Shown one piece after another: positions 26,830 through 38,514 of a stretch of 64,000 bases of DNA (position 1 is the first letter of the stretch; the number at the start of each line of letters is the position of its first letter). Below the pieces are notes generated by a model. It searched no databases and was not told the DNA's origin. It saw nothing but the letters and a program-made list of their open reading frames with translations. The position numbers and the translations under genes are program-made. Origin of the DNA: Streptomyces sp. NBC_01549 (GTDB lineage: Bacteria; Actinomycetota; Actinomycetes; Streptomycetales; Streptomycetaceae); contig NZ_JAPEPW010000001.1 in the NCBI RefSeq assembly GCF_026339955.1, positions 6,159,001 through 6,223,000 on the forward strand, in the 5' to 3' direction.

Positions 26830-27264
26830 GTGGCTGCCCGCAACACGGCCCGCAAGCGCGCCTTCCAGATCCTCTTCGAGGGCGACCAGCGCGGCGTGGA
26901 CGTCCTGACGGTCCTCGCGGACTGGATCCGGCACTCCCGGACCGACACCCGGCAGCCCCCGGTCAGCGAGTACACGATGCAGCTGGTCGAGGGCTACGCC
27001 ACCAAGGCGAAGCGGATCGACGAGCTCATCGCGACGTACGCCGTCGACTGGACGCTGGACAGGATGCCGGTCGTCGACCGCAACATCCTGCGCCTCGGCG
27101 CCTACGAGCTGATCTGGGTCGACGGGACCCCCGACGCCGTGGTCCTCGACGAGGCGGTGCAGCTGGCGAAGGAGTTCTCCACGGACGAGTCGCCCTCGTT
27201 CGTGAACGGACTGCTGGGCCGGCTGAAGGACCTGAAGCCGTCGCTGCGCCGCGACGAGGCCTAG
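26830..27264 (+). CDS. nusB: Transcription antitermination factor NusB
   Basis: 144 residues from a GTG start two bases after efp. All-helical NusB fold: AARNTARKRAFQILFEGDQ, VDWTLDRMPVVDRNILRLGAYEL, DEAVQLAKEFSTDESPSFVNGLLG. It binds boxA RNA with S10 in rRNA antitermination. It ends before two tandem perfect hairpins shared with convergent bldD. Confidence 0.96.
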   Translation: MAARNTARKRAFQILFEGDQRGVDVLTVLADWIRHSRTDTRQPPVSEYTMQLVEGYATKAKRIDELIATYAVDWTLDRMPVVDRNILRLGAYELIWVDGTPDAVVLDEAVQLAKEFSTDESPSFVNGLLGRLKDLKPSLRRDEA

Positions 27265-27310
27265 TCGAACGGCGCCCGTGGTCCGTACGCGCCCGTAGAC
27301 GACGCACCAG

Positions 27311-27356
27311 AACGCCGGAGGGCCCGCAGCACGTCCGCTGCGGGCCCTCCGGCGTT
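27311..27356. terminator. nusB terminator, perfect 20-bp hairpin
   Basis: 27311-27330 and 27337-27356 are exact reverse complements with a 6-base loop (acgtcc). It is the first of two tandem hairpins in the nusB/bldD convergent gap. Confidence 0.9.
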
Positions 27357-27390
27357 CCCGTACCCGTGAGGTTCCAGAGGCCCGCAGAAA

Positions 27391-27435
27391 GCCGCCGGGG
27401 TGGCCGGAACACATGGTTCCGGCCACCCCGGCGGC
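27391..27435. terminator. bldD-side terminator, second perfect 20-bp hairpin
   Basis: 27391-27410 pairs exactly with 27416-27435 (loop acatg). It lies 27 bases beyond the bldD stop on the minus strand, and reads with either strand. Confidence 0.9.
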
Positions 27436-27462
27436 ACGTTTCTGCTGAACTCCCCGAAGGGG

Positions 27463-27963
27463 TCAGCTCTCGTCGTGGGAGACGGCGCGGCGCGCGTCCG
27501 CGTCCAGGACGCCCCAGCTGATCAGCTGCTCGGTGAGGACCGAGGGCGACTGGTCGTAGATGACGGCGAGGGTGCGCAGGTCGTCCTGGCGGATCGACAG
27601 CACCTTGCCGTTGTAGTCACCGCGCTGGGACTGGATCGTCGCGGCGTAACGCTGCAGCGGACCCGCCTTCTCGGCCGGCACGTGGGCCAGCCGCTCCAGG
27701 TCGAGGACGAGCTTCGGCGGCGGCTCGGCGGCTCCGCCAGGAGTGGTGCCGGGCAGCAGCTCCTGCACGGGAACCCCGTAGAAATCCGCCAGTTCGGCGA
27801 GGCGCTGCACGGTGACGGCGCGGTCGCCGCGCTCGTACGACCCGACCACGACCGCCTTCCAGCGTCCCTGTGACTTCTCCTCGACTCCGTGGAGGGAAAG
27901 GCCCTGCTGGGTGCGGATGGCCCGGAGCTTGGCCCCGAGCTGTTTGGCGTATTCGCTGGACAT
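27463..27963 (-). CDS. bldD: Developmental master regulator BldD
   Basis: 166 residues from ATG 27963 (MSSEYAKQLGAKLRAIRTQQG). An ATG seven codons further upstream is in frame, but the family starts at MSSEYAKQ. The N-terminal XRE-type HTH (about 8-70, VVVGSYERGDRAVTVQRLAELADFYG) binds DNA. The C-terminal domain carries the bipartite c-di-GMP signature R114-x-D116 and R125-x-x-D128 (QRGDYNGK, SIRQDDL) at the same positions as the published S. coelicolor protein. A c-di-GMP tetramer holds the dimer together and represses sporulation genes during vegetative growth. An operator-like site lies upstream. Confidence 0.98.
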   Translation of the reverse strand: MSSEYAKQLGAKLRAIRTQQGLSLHGVEEKSQGRWKAVVVGSYERGDRAVTVQRLAELADFYGVPVQELLPGTTPGGAAEPPPKLVLDLERLAHVPAEKAGPLQRYAATIQSQRGDYNGKVLSIRQDDLRTLAVIYDQSPSVLTEQLISWGVLDADARRAVSHDES

Positions 27964-28009
27964 ATAGCTCCCCGGACGCTGTATCAACGTGCGGCTCCGC
28001 CGCGCGGCT

Positions 28010-28029
28010 GGTGACTCTGGTGACTCACT
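28010..28029 (-). promoter_or_regulatory. Probable BldD operator in the bldD promoter region
   Basis: On the minus strand this reads AGTGAGTCACCAGAGTCACC, i.e. the published BldD half-sites AGTGA and TCACC (TCACC occurs twice). It is 47-66 bases upstream of the bldD start codon. BldD is known to repress its own gene in S. coelicolor; that the site is used here is inferred. Confidence 0.7.
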
Positions 28030-28165
28030 GTGAGGTTACGCAGCGTTACTCTCCCCCGTCAAGCCGAATGGTCCGGACCGACCTTCGCGTGGGAGTCACC
28101 GGCGGTGGTCCGCAGGGTGGTGATCAGGCGCGTTGCCGAGCTGGTACCGTGGATGGCGCAAATCC

Positions 28166-28208
28166 GACGTCCTTTAATGATCCGTCCCGTGAGGCGGAGA
28201 AGGAGGTC
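28166..28208 (+). promoter_or_regulatory. PyrR-binding RNA hairpin overlapping the pyrR Shine-Dalgarno
   Basis: The upper stem 28181-28186/28193-28198 (tccgtc with ggcgga, one G-U) closes a hexaloop ccgtga at 28187-28192, matching the PyrR consensus UCCNGNGAGGY. A 5' purine-rich bulge (aatga, 28176-28180) follows. The lower stem pairs gacgtcctt (28166-28174) with aaggaggtc (28200-28208), 8 of 9 matched, which buries the AGGAGG ribosome-binding site of pyrR. This predicts UMP/UTP-dependent translational repression of the operon by PyrR, as described for mycobacteria. Confidence 0.85.
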
Positions 28209-28216
28209 CGTTTCGT

Positions 28217-28807
28217 ATGGACACAGAGCAGGACAAGCAGCAGTACGAAGCCGATGCGCGGCCCGTTCTCGAGGCCCCCGACATCGCGCGGGTGCTGACC
28301 CGCATCGCCCACGAGATCGTCGAACGTGCCAAGGGCGCCGACGACGTGGTGCTCCTCGGCATTCCGACCCGGGGCGTCTTCCTGGCCCGCAGGCTGGCCG
28401 ACAAGCTCGAAGAGATCACCGATCGCAAGATCCCGGTCGGTTCGCTCGACATCACCATGTACCGCGACGACCTGCGCATGCACCCGCCGCGTGCGCTGGC
28501 CCGCACCGAGATCCCCGGTGACGGCATCGACGGCCGCCTGGTCGTCCTCGTCGACGACGTGCTCTTCTCCGGCCGCACCATCCGCGCCGCACTCGACGCG
28601 CTGAACGACATCGGCCGCCCGCGCGCCGTGCAGCTCGCGGTCCTCGTCGACCGCGGCCACCGCGAACTGCCCATCCGCGCCGACTACGTCGGCAAGAACC
28701 TCCCCACGTCGTTGCGGGAGACGGTCAAGGTCCAGCTCGCCGAGGAGGACGGTCGCGACACCGTGCTGCTCGGTGCGAAGCGGACCTCCTCGGACGCACA
28801 GCACTAG
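28217..28807 (+). CDS. pyrR: Bifunctional pyr operon regulator / uracil phosphoribosyltransferase
   Basis: 196 residues with strong AAGGAGG ten bases upstream. Type I PRTase fold: LLGIPTRGVFLARRLADKL, GSLDITMYRDDL, and PRPP loop VVLVDDVLFSGRTIRAAL. A basic surface (NDIGRPRAVQLAVLVDRGHRELPIRADYVGKN) completes the PyrR family pattern. It binds pyr mRNA when UMP is high; its target hairpin is directly upstream. First gene of the pyrimidine biosynthesis operon, divergent from bldD. Confidence 0.96.
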   Translation: MDTEQDKQQYEADARPVLEAPDIARVLTRIAHEIVERAKGADDVVLLGIPTRGVFLARRLADKLEEITDRKIPVGSLDITMYRDDLRMHPPRALARTEIPGDGIDGRLVVLVDDVLFSGRTIRAALDALNDIGRPRAVQLAVLVDRGHRELPIRADYVGKNLPTSLRETVKVQLAEEDGRDTVLLGAKRTSSDAQH

Positions 28808-28903
28808 CACTCCGGATTACGCCAGTGCCGTACGCCCCCGAGTGCGCCTCCATGCGCGCCCGCCTGCCCGAATTCTCCTGAACTGCCTTACGGAGCCTGA
28901 CAG

Positions 28904-29881
28904 ATGCAGCGTCATCTCATCTCGGCCGCCGACCTCACCCGCGACGACGCCGTCCTGATCCTCGACACCGCCGAGGAGATGGCCCGGGTCGCCGACCGGC
29001 CGATCAAGAAGCTGCCGACCCTGCGCGGCCGCACCGTCGTCAACCTCTTCTTCGAGGACTCGACCCGTACCCGGATCTCCTTCGAGGCCGCCGAGAAGCG
29101 CCTCTCCGCGGACGTCATCAACTTCACCGCCAAGGGTTCCTCGGTGTCCAAGGGGGAGTCCCTGAAGGACACCGCCCAGACCCTCGAAGCCATGGGCGTC
29201 GACGCCGTCGTCATCCGGCACGGCGCCTCCGGAGCCCCGTACCGGCTCGCCACCTCCGGCTGGATCGACGCCGCCGTCATCAACGCCGGCGACGGCACCC
29301 ACCAGCACCCCACGCAGGCCCTGCTCGACGCCTTCACCATGCGCCGCCGCCTGGTCGGCCGCGACGCCGGGATCGGTCAGGACCTGGCCGGCAAGCGCAT
29401 CACGATCGTCGGCGACATCCTGCACAGCCGGGTCGCCCGCTCCAACGTCGACCTGCTCCACACCCTCGGCGCCGAGGTCACCCTCGTCGCGCCGCCCACC
29501 CTGGTGCCGGTCGGCGTGGAGACCTGGCCCTGCGAGATCTCGTACGACCTCGACAGCACTCTCTCCAAGTCGGACGCGGTGATGATGCTGCGTGTCCAGC
29601 GCGAGCGGATGAACGCGGCGTTCTTCCCCACCGAGCGCGAGTACTCGCGGCGCTACGGCCTCGACGGCGACCGCATGGCGAAGATGCCCGAGCACGCCAT
29701 CGTGATGCACCCCGGCCCGATGGTCCGCGGTATGGAGATCACCGCCGAGGTCGCCGACTCCGACCGCTGCACCGTTGTCGAGCAGGTGGCGAACGGCGTC
29801 TCGATCCGCATGGCCGTGCTCTACCTGCTCCTTGGCGGCAACGAGCCCGCCGTCACCCACACCCGTACCGAGGAGAAGTAA
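28904..29881 (+). CDS. pyrB: Aspartate carbamoyltransferase, catalytic chain
   Basis: 325 residues. The carbamoyl-phosphate site STRTR lies in FFEDSTRTRISFEAAE; other motifs are KGESLKDTAQTL, IRHGASGAPYRLA, GDGTHQHPTQALLDAF, and MLRVQRERM before MHPGPMVRG. It condenses carbamoyl phosphate with aspartate at the inner membrane-free cytosol. No regulatory pyrI follows; five bases separate it from pyrC, with which it may form a complex as in other actinobacteria (inference). Confidence 0.97.
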   Translation: MQRHLISAADLTRDDAVLILDTAEEMARVADRPIKKLPTLRGRTVVNLFFEDSTRTRISFEAAEKRLSADVINFTAKGSSVSKGESLKDTAQTLEAMGVDAVVIRHGASGAPYRLATSGWIDAAVINAGDGTHQHPTQALLDAFTMRRRLVGRDAGIGQDLAGKRITIVGDILHSRVARSNVDLLHTLGAEVTLVAPPTLVPVGVETWPCEISYDLDSTLSKSDAVMMLRVQRERMNAAFFPTEREYSRRYGLDGDRMAKMPEHAIVMHPGPMVRGMEITAEVADSDRCTVVEQVANGVSIRMAVLYLLLGGNEPAVTHTRTEEK

Positions 29882-29886
29882 GAAGC

Positions 29887-31173
29887 ATGAGCAAGATCCT
29901 GATCCGTGGTGCGAAGGTGCTCGGGGGCGAGCCGCAGGACGTGCTGATCGACGGCGCCGTCATCGAGGCGGTCGGCACCGGCCTCTCCGACGAGGGCGCC
30001 GAGGTCGTCGAGGCCGACGGCAAGGTCCTCATGCCGGGCCTCGTCGACCTGCACACCCATCTGCGCGAGCCGGGCCGCGAGGACTCCGAGACCGTCCTGA
30101 CCGGTACGCGCGCGGCGGCGAGCGGCGGCTACACCGCCGTGTTCGCCATGGCCAACACCTTCCCGGTCGCCGACACCGCCGGCGTGGTCGAGCAGGTCTA
30201 CCGGCTCGGCCAGGAGCACGGCTACTGCGATGTGCAGCCCATCGGCGCCGTCACGGTCGGCCTGGAGGGCAAGAAGCTCGCCGAGCTGGGCGCGATGCAC
30301 GAATCCGCGGCAGGCGTCACGGTCTTCTCGGACGACGGCAAGTGCGTGGACGACGCGGTGATCATGCGCCGGGCCCTGGAGTACGTGAAGGCTTTCGGCG
30401 GCGTCGTCGCGCAGCACGCGCAGGAGCCCCGCCTCACCGAGGGCGCCCAGATGAACGAGGGCGTCGTCTCCTCCGAGCTGGGGCTCGGGGGCTGGCCCGC
30501 GGTGGCCGAAGAATCGATCATCGCCCGAGATGTCCTGCTCGCCGAGCACGTCGGCTCGCGCGTCCACATCTGCCACCTGTCGACCGCGGGCAGCGTCGAG
30601 ATCGTGCGCTGGGCCAAGTCGCGGGGCATCGACGTCACCGCCGAGGTCACCCCGCACCACCTCCTCCTCACCGACGAGCTGGTCCGCTCGTACAACCCGG
30701 TCTACAAGGTCAACCCGCCGCTGCGCACCGAGCGTGACGTGACGGCCCTGCGCGAGGCGCTCGCCGACGGCACGATCGACATCGTGGCCACCGACCACGC
30801 GCCGCACCCGCATGAGGACAAGGACTGCGAGTGGGCCGCCGCCGCCATGGGCATGGTGGGGCTCGAGACCGCGCTCTCCGTCGTCCAGCAGACGATGGTG
30901 GAGACCGGGCTGCTGGACTGGGCCGGTGTCGCCGACCGCATGTCCTTCAAGCCCGCCCGGATCGGGCAGGCCGCGGGCCACGGCCGTCCCGTCTCGGCAG
31001 GTGAGCCCGCCAACCTCACGCTCGTCGACACGGCATACCGTGGAGCCGTGGACCCCGCGGGCTTCGCCTCGCGCAGCCGCAACACCCCCTACGAGGGCCG
31101 TGAGCTGCCGGGCCGGGTCACGCACACCTGGCTGCGGGGCAAGGCCACCCTCGTCGACGGGAAGCTCGCGTGA
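29887..31173 (+). CDS. pyrC: Dihydroorotase
   Basis: 428 residues, class I amidohydrolase type. Metal ligands: HxH in LVDLHTHLREPG, later His residues in VHICHLSTAGS and VTPHHLLLTDEL, and the catalytic Asp in IVATDHAPHP. It closes carbamoyl aspartate to dihydroorotate. The stop overlaps the GTG of the next gene (GTGA). Confidence 0.97.
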   Translation: MSKILIRGAKVLGGEPQDVLIDGAVIEAVGTGLSDEGAEVVEADGKVLMPGLVDLHTHLREPGREDSETVLTGTRAAASGGYTAVFAMANTFPVADTAGVVEQVYRLGQEHGYCDVQPIGAVTVGLEGKKLAELGAMHESAAGVTVFSDDGKCVDDAVIMRRALEYVKAFGGVVAQHAQEPRLTEGAQMNEGVVSSELGLGGWPAVAEESIIARDVLLAEHVGSRVHICHLSTAGSVEIVRWAKSRGIDVTAEVTPHHLLLTDELVRSYNPVYKVNPPLRTERDVTALREALADGTIDIVATDHAPHPHEDKDCEWAAAAMGMVGLETALSVVQQTMVETGLLDWAGVADRMSFKPARIGQAAGHGRPVSAGEPANLTLVDTAYRGAVDPAGFASRSRNTPYEGRELPGRVTHTWLRGKATLVDGKLA

Positions 31174-31751
31174 CACCTCTCATCCCGATGGCCGCCTCCG
31201 TGGCCGCCGAACAGAAGTCGGCCGAAGTGACCGACTGGGCCGCCCGGATCGGCTGGCTCGTGGGCCTCGTCCTGTTCGTCGCCCTCGTCTACTGGCTGAT
31301 GCGCGAGGGCTGGAAGTGGCGCGGCACCCTCCAAGGTGACCTGCCCGAGCTGCCCACCGTGCCGGAAGACCCCGGCCCGGCGAAACTGAGCATGAGCGGC
31401 CGCTACCACGGCTCCACCACTGCCGGGCAGTGGCTGGACCGCATCGTGGCGCACGGCCTGGGCACCCGCAGCCGAGTCGAGCTCACGCTGACCGACGCGG
31501 GTCTTGACGTCGTACGCCCCGGGGCCACCGACTTCTTCATCCCGGCCGAGGCACTGCGCGAGGCACTGCTCGGTAAGGGCATCGCCGGGAAGGTCCTCAG
31601 CGAGGGCGGTCTGCTCGTCGTCACCTGGGCACACGGCGACAAGCTGATCGACTCCGGGTTCCGCTCGGACCGCGCGGCCGAGCACACCGAGTGGGTCGAC
31701 ACCCTGAACGACATGATCAACAAGAGCACCAAGACGGAAGGCGCACGATGA
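31170..31751 (+). CDS. Conserved membrane protein of the pyr operon (PH-like domain)
   Basis: 193 residues from GTG 31170. A single transmembrane segment (about 26-45, IGWLVGLVLFVALVYWLM) is followed by a cytoplasmic beta-rich domain (GRYHGSTTAGQWLDRIVAHGLGTRSRVELTLTDAGLDVVRPG, FFIPAEALREALLGKGIAGKV, LLVVTWAHGDKLIDSGFR) resembling the PH-like fold given to this actinobacterial family. It is coupled by 4-base overlaps to both pyrC and carA, so it is translated as part of the pathway. Its function is unknown; a scaffold or membrane tether for pyrimidine enzymes is a guess. Confidence 0.75.
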   Translation: MTPLIPMAASVAAEQKSAEVTDWAARIGWLVGLVLFVALVYWLMREGWKWRGTLQGDLPELPTVPEDPGPAKLSMSGRYHGSTTAGQWLDRIVAHGLGTRSRVELTLTDAGLDVVRPGATDFFIPAEALREALLGKGIAGKVLSEGGLLVVTWAHGDKLIDSGFRSDRAAEHTEWVDTLNDMINKSTKTEGAR

Positions 31752-32897
31752 CGACCTCCATCCAGGGAGCCGCCTCGCAGAGGCACAAGGCAGCTCCCGC
31801 CGTACTCGTCCTGGAGGACGGCCGGACCTTCCGTGGCCGCGCCTACGGGGCCGTGGGGGTGACCTTCGGCGAGGCCGTGTTCTCCACCGGGATGACCGGC
31901 TACCAGGAGACCCTCACCGACCCGTCGTACCACCGCCAGGTCGTCGTCATGACCGCCCCGCACGTCGGCAACACCGGCGTCAACGACGAGGACCCCGAGT
32001 CGAAGCGGATCTGGGTCTCCGGTTACGTCGTACGCGACCCCGCGCGCGTGCCCTCCAACTGGCGCGCCCGGCGCTCGCTGGAGGAGGAACTGCGCAGCCA
32101 GGGTGTCGTCGGCATCAGCGGTATCGACACCCGCGCCCTCACCCGTCACCTGCGTGAGCGCGGCGCCATGCGCGTCGGCATTTTCTCCGGCAACGCGCTG
32201 CCCGACGAGGGCACCATGCTCGCCGAGGTGCGCCAGGCGCCCGAGATGAAGGGCGCCAGCCTCTTCGAAGAGGTCGCCACCAAGGAGACGTACGTCGTCC
32301 CCGCCATCGGCGCGAAGAAGTTCACCGTCGCCGCCGTCGACCTGGGCATCAAGGGCATGACCCCGCACCGCATGGCCGAGCGCGGCATCGAGGTGCACGT
32401 GCTGCCCGCCACGGCCACGGCCGAGGACGTGTACGCCGTCAACCCCGACGGGGTCTTCTTCTCCAACGGTCCCGGTGACCCGGCCACCGCGGACGGCCCC
32501 GTCGCCGTCATGCAGGAGGTCCTCGCCCGCAAGACCCCGCTCTTCGGCATCTGCTTCGGCAACCAGATCCTCGGCCGCGCCCTCGGCTTCGGCACCTACA
32601 AGCTGAAGTACGGCCACCGAGGCATCAACCAGCCGGTGCAGGACCGCACGACCGGCAAGGTCGAGGTCACCGCGCACAACCACGGCTTCGCCGTCGACGC
32701 GCCGCTCGACAAGGTCTCCGAGACCCCCTACGGCCGCGCCGAGGTCTCCCACGTCTGCCTGAACGACCAGGTCGTCGAGGGACTCCACCTCCTCGACCAG
32801 CCGGCCTTCAGCGTGCAGTACCACCCCGAAGCGGCAGCGGGCCCGCACGACGCCGCCTACCTGTTCGACCGCTTCGTATCCCTGATGGAGGGCCAGC

Positions 32898-32905
<8 letters not shown>
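31748..32905 (+). CDS. carA: Carbamoyl-phosphate synthase small (glutaminase) subunit
   Basis: 385 residues from ATG 31748 (ATGA overlap upstream). The N-terminal small-subunit domain (VLEDGRTFRGRAYGAVGVTFGEAVFSTGMTGYQE) precedes a class I glutaminase with nucleophile Cys in LFGICFGNQILGRALG, GGHRGINQPV-type motif and the His/Glu pair in QYHPEAAAGPHD. It supplies ammonia to CarB for both arginine and pyrimidine synthesis. The last 8 bases overlap carB. Confidence 0.97.
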
Positions 32906-36206
<3,301 letters not shown>

Positions 36207-36213
36207 CAGCCCT

Positions 36214-36243
36214 GAGGGGGACACCGGAAACGGTGTCCCCCTC
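36214..36243 (+). terminator. carB-pyrD intercistronic hairpin
   Basis: Perfect 13-bp arms 36214-36226 and 36231-36243 close a GAAA tetraloop, eight bases after the carB stop and 49 before pyrD. It may be a terminator, a partial attenuator or an mRNA-processing/stability element within the operon. Confidence 0.8.
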
Positions 36244-36291
36244 TTCATGAGGCTTCAGAGGACACCGAGAGCTGCAAGAGGACACTGAGAC

Positions 36292-37398
36292 ATGTACAAG
36301 CTTTTCTTCCGGCTGGTCTTCAAGCGGATGGACCCCGAGCAGGCCCATCACCTCGCCTTCCGCTGGATCCGGCTCGCCGTCCGCATTCCCGTGCTGCGTA
36401 CGTTCATCGCCGCCGCGCTCGCGCCCCGCCACAAGGAGCTGCGGACCGAGGCGTTCGGGCTGCGGATGCACGGTCCCTTCGGGCTCGCGGCGGGCTTCGA
36501 CAAGAACGCCGTCGCGATCGACGGGATGTCGATGCTCGGCTTCGACCACATCGAGATCGGCACGGTCACCGGGGAGCCGCAGCCGGGCAACCCCAAGAAG
36601 CGACTGTTCCGCCTTGTGCCGGACCGGGCGCTGATCAACCGCATGGGGTTCAACAACGAGGGCTCCGCGGCCGTCAGCGAGCGTCTGGGGGCCCGTACGC
36701 CCGTCTTCAGGACCGTCGTGGGCGTCAACATCGGCAAGACCAAGGTCGTCCCGGAGGAGGAGGCCGTCGGCGACTACGTGAAGTCGACCGAGCGGCTCGC
36801 CCGGCACGCGGACTACCTGGTGGTGAACGTGAGCTCGCCGAACACGCCGGGCCTGCGCAATCTGCAGGCCACCGAGGCACTGCGGCCGCTGCTGAGCGCC
36901 GTCCGCGAGGCCGCCGACCGCGCGGTCACCGACCGGCGTGTGCCGCTGCTCGTCAAGATCGCGCCCGACCTCGCCGACGAGGACGTCGACGCGGTCGCCG
37001 ACCTCGCCGTCGAACTCGGCCTGGACGGGATCATCGCCACGAACACCACGATCGCGCGCGAGGGACTCGGTCTGAAGTCCGAACCCCTGCTCGTCAAGGA
37101 GACCGGCGGGCTCTCGGGCGCGCCGCTGAAGGCGCGCTCCCTGGAGGTGCTGCGTCGCCTCTACGCGCGCGTGGGCGACCGGATCACCCTGGTGGGCGTC
37201 GGCGGCATCGAGAACGCCGAGGACGCCTGGCAGCGCATCCTGGCCGGCGCCACGCTGGTCCAGGGGTACAGCGCGTTCATCTACGAGGGTCCCTTCTGGG
37301 GCCGAGCGATCCACAAGGGGCTCGCCGCCCGTCTCCGTACCAGCCCGTACGCCACCCTCGCCGACGCGGTCGGCGCCGACGTGAGGAAGTCCGCATGA
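36292..37398 (+). CDS. pyrD: Dihydroorotate dehydrogenase (quinone), class 2
   Basis: 368 residues. The N-terminal amphipathic helices (MYKLFFRLVFKRMDPEQAHHLAFRWIRLA) are the class 2 membrane-association extension. FMN barrel: LAAGFDKNAVAIDG, RMGFNNEGS, NVSSPNTPGLRNLQ with the class 2 catalytic Ser, VKIAPDLADED, ATNTTIAREGL, VGVGGIENAEDAW. It oxidises dihydroorotate with electrons going to the quinone pool. The stop overlaps the pyrF ATG. Confidence 0.96.
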   Translation: MYKLFFRLVFKRMDPEQAHHLAFRWIRLAVRIPVLRTFIAAALAPRHKELRTEAFGLRMHGPFGLAAGFDKNAVAIDGMSMLGFDHIEIGTVTGEPQPGNPKKRLFRLVPDRALINRMGFNNEGSAAVSERLGARTPVFRTVVGVNIGKTKVVPEEEAVGDYVKSTERLARHADYLVVNVSSPNTPGLRNLQATEALRPLLSAVREAADRAVTDRRVPLLVKIAPDLADEDVDAVADLAVELGLDGIIATNTTIAREGLGLKSEPLLVKETGGLSGAPLKARSLEVLRRLYARVGDRITLVGVGGIENAEDAWQRILAGATLVQGYSAFIYEGPFWGRAIHKGLAARLRTSPYATLADAVGADVRKSA

Positions 37399-38237
37399 GC
37401 CTGGAACCCTTCGGCACACGTCTTCGCCGTGCGATGGACGAGCGCGGCCCGCTGTGTGTGGGCATCGACCCGCACGCGTCGCTGCTCACCGACTGGGGCC
37501 TGAACGACGACATCGTGGGCCTGGAGCGGTTCAGCCGCACCGTCGTCGAGGCGCTGGCCGAGCGGGTCGCGGTTCTCAAGCCGCAGAGCGCGTTCTTCGA
37601 ACGGTTCGGCTCGCGCGGCATCGCCGTCCTGGAGAAGTCGGTCGAGGAGGCACGGGCGGCCGGGGCGCTGGTCGTGATGGACGCCAAGCGCGGCGACATC
37701 GGCTCGACCATGGCCGCGTACGCGGAGACCTTCCTGCGCAAGGACGCGCCGCTCTTCTCGGACGCGCTGACCGTGTCGCCCTACCTGGGCTACGGCTCGC
37801 TGAAGCCGGCGGTGGCGCTGGCGCGCGAGAGCGGCGCGGGGCTCTTCGTCCTCGCGCTCACCTCCAACCCGGAGGGCGGCGAGGTGCAGCACGCGGTCCG
37901 CGGGGACGGTCGCGACGTCGGCGCGACCATGCTGGCCCACCTCGCCGCCGAGAACGCGGGAGAGACGCCCCTGGGTTCCTTCGGCGCGGTCGTCGGCGCC
38001 ACGCTGGGCGACCTCTCCTCTTACGACCTGGACATCAACGGACCGCTCCTGGCGCCCGGCATCGGCGCCCAGGGAGCCACCGCGGCCGATCTGTCGGGCG
38101 TCTTCGGGACGGCGGTGCGCAATGTCGTGCCGAACGTGAGCCGGGGTGTTCTTCGTCACGGTCCCGACGTGATCGCGCTGCGGGGGTCCGCGGAGCGGTT
38201 CGCGGAGGAGATCAGGGCTGCCGTGGGCGCCGCCTGA
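37395..38237 (+). CDS. pyrF: Orotidine 5'-phosphate decarboxylase (type 2)
   Basis: 280 residues; the longer actinobacterial type 2 form. LCVGIDPHASLL carries a substrate Asp, AVLKPQSAFFERFG the Lys, and the catalytic tetrad segment VMDAKRGDIGST the Lys/Asp pair. It decarboxylates OMP to UMP and ends the de novo pathway. It closes the operon; a 277-base gap separates it from sIHF. Confidence 0.95.
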   Translation: MSLEPFGTRLRRAMDERGPLCVGIDPHASLLTDWGLNDDIVGLERFSRTVVEALAERVAVLKPQSAFFERFGSRGIAVLEKSVEEARAAGALVVMDAKRGDIGSTMAAYAETFLRKDAPLFSDALTVSPYLGYGSLKPAVALARESGAGLFVLALTSNPEGGEVQHAVRGDGRDVGATMLAHLAAENAGETPLGSFGAVVGATLGDLSSYDLDINGPLLAPGIGAQGATAADLSGVFGTAVRNVVPNVSRGVLRHGPDVIALRGSAERFAEEIRAAVGAA

Positions 38238-38376
38238 GCTCTTCAAGGGGCGGTCGACAGTCCTCCGATGAGTGGCTCCGGAGCGGTTCGAGTCTGAATA
38301 CATCCTCAAATCCGGGGCAGTATGTCGTAAATGTCCGCCTCCAGGGAGGCTGACCAGGACTTTTCCTCTGTTCTCG

Positions 38377-38405
38377 CTGACTCCGGCGCACTTGCCCGCT
38401 AGTCT
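38377..38405 (+). promoter_or_regulatory. Possible sigma-HrdB-type promoter for sIHF
   Basis: CTGACT (38377-38382) and TAGTCT (38400-38405) are separated by 17 bases, resembling TTGACN/TAGNNT. The region between pyrF and sIHF is more AT-rich than its surroundings. It would give a leader of about 100 bases. Match by eye only. Confidence 0.35.
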
Positions 38406-38514
38406 CCGTCGAGAGCGAATGGGCAAGCGTGTTGCTCGTAGCTCACCAGGTGTGGGGCGACTAGGTTCCTCACCGGTCCGTATCCGACAGTTCGACATCC
38501 GAGGTGACGTAGGC

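Noticed and set aside
38281..38300. tRNA T-loop-like string ggttcgagtc
   Set aside because: Flanking bases do not form a T-stem and no acceptor or anticodon arm is present.
38272..38514. N-terminal extension of sIHF
   Set aside because: The known protein is 107 residues starting at ALPPLTPEQR; the extension is Cys/Pro/Arg-rich non-family sequence.
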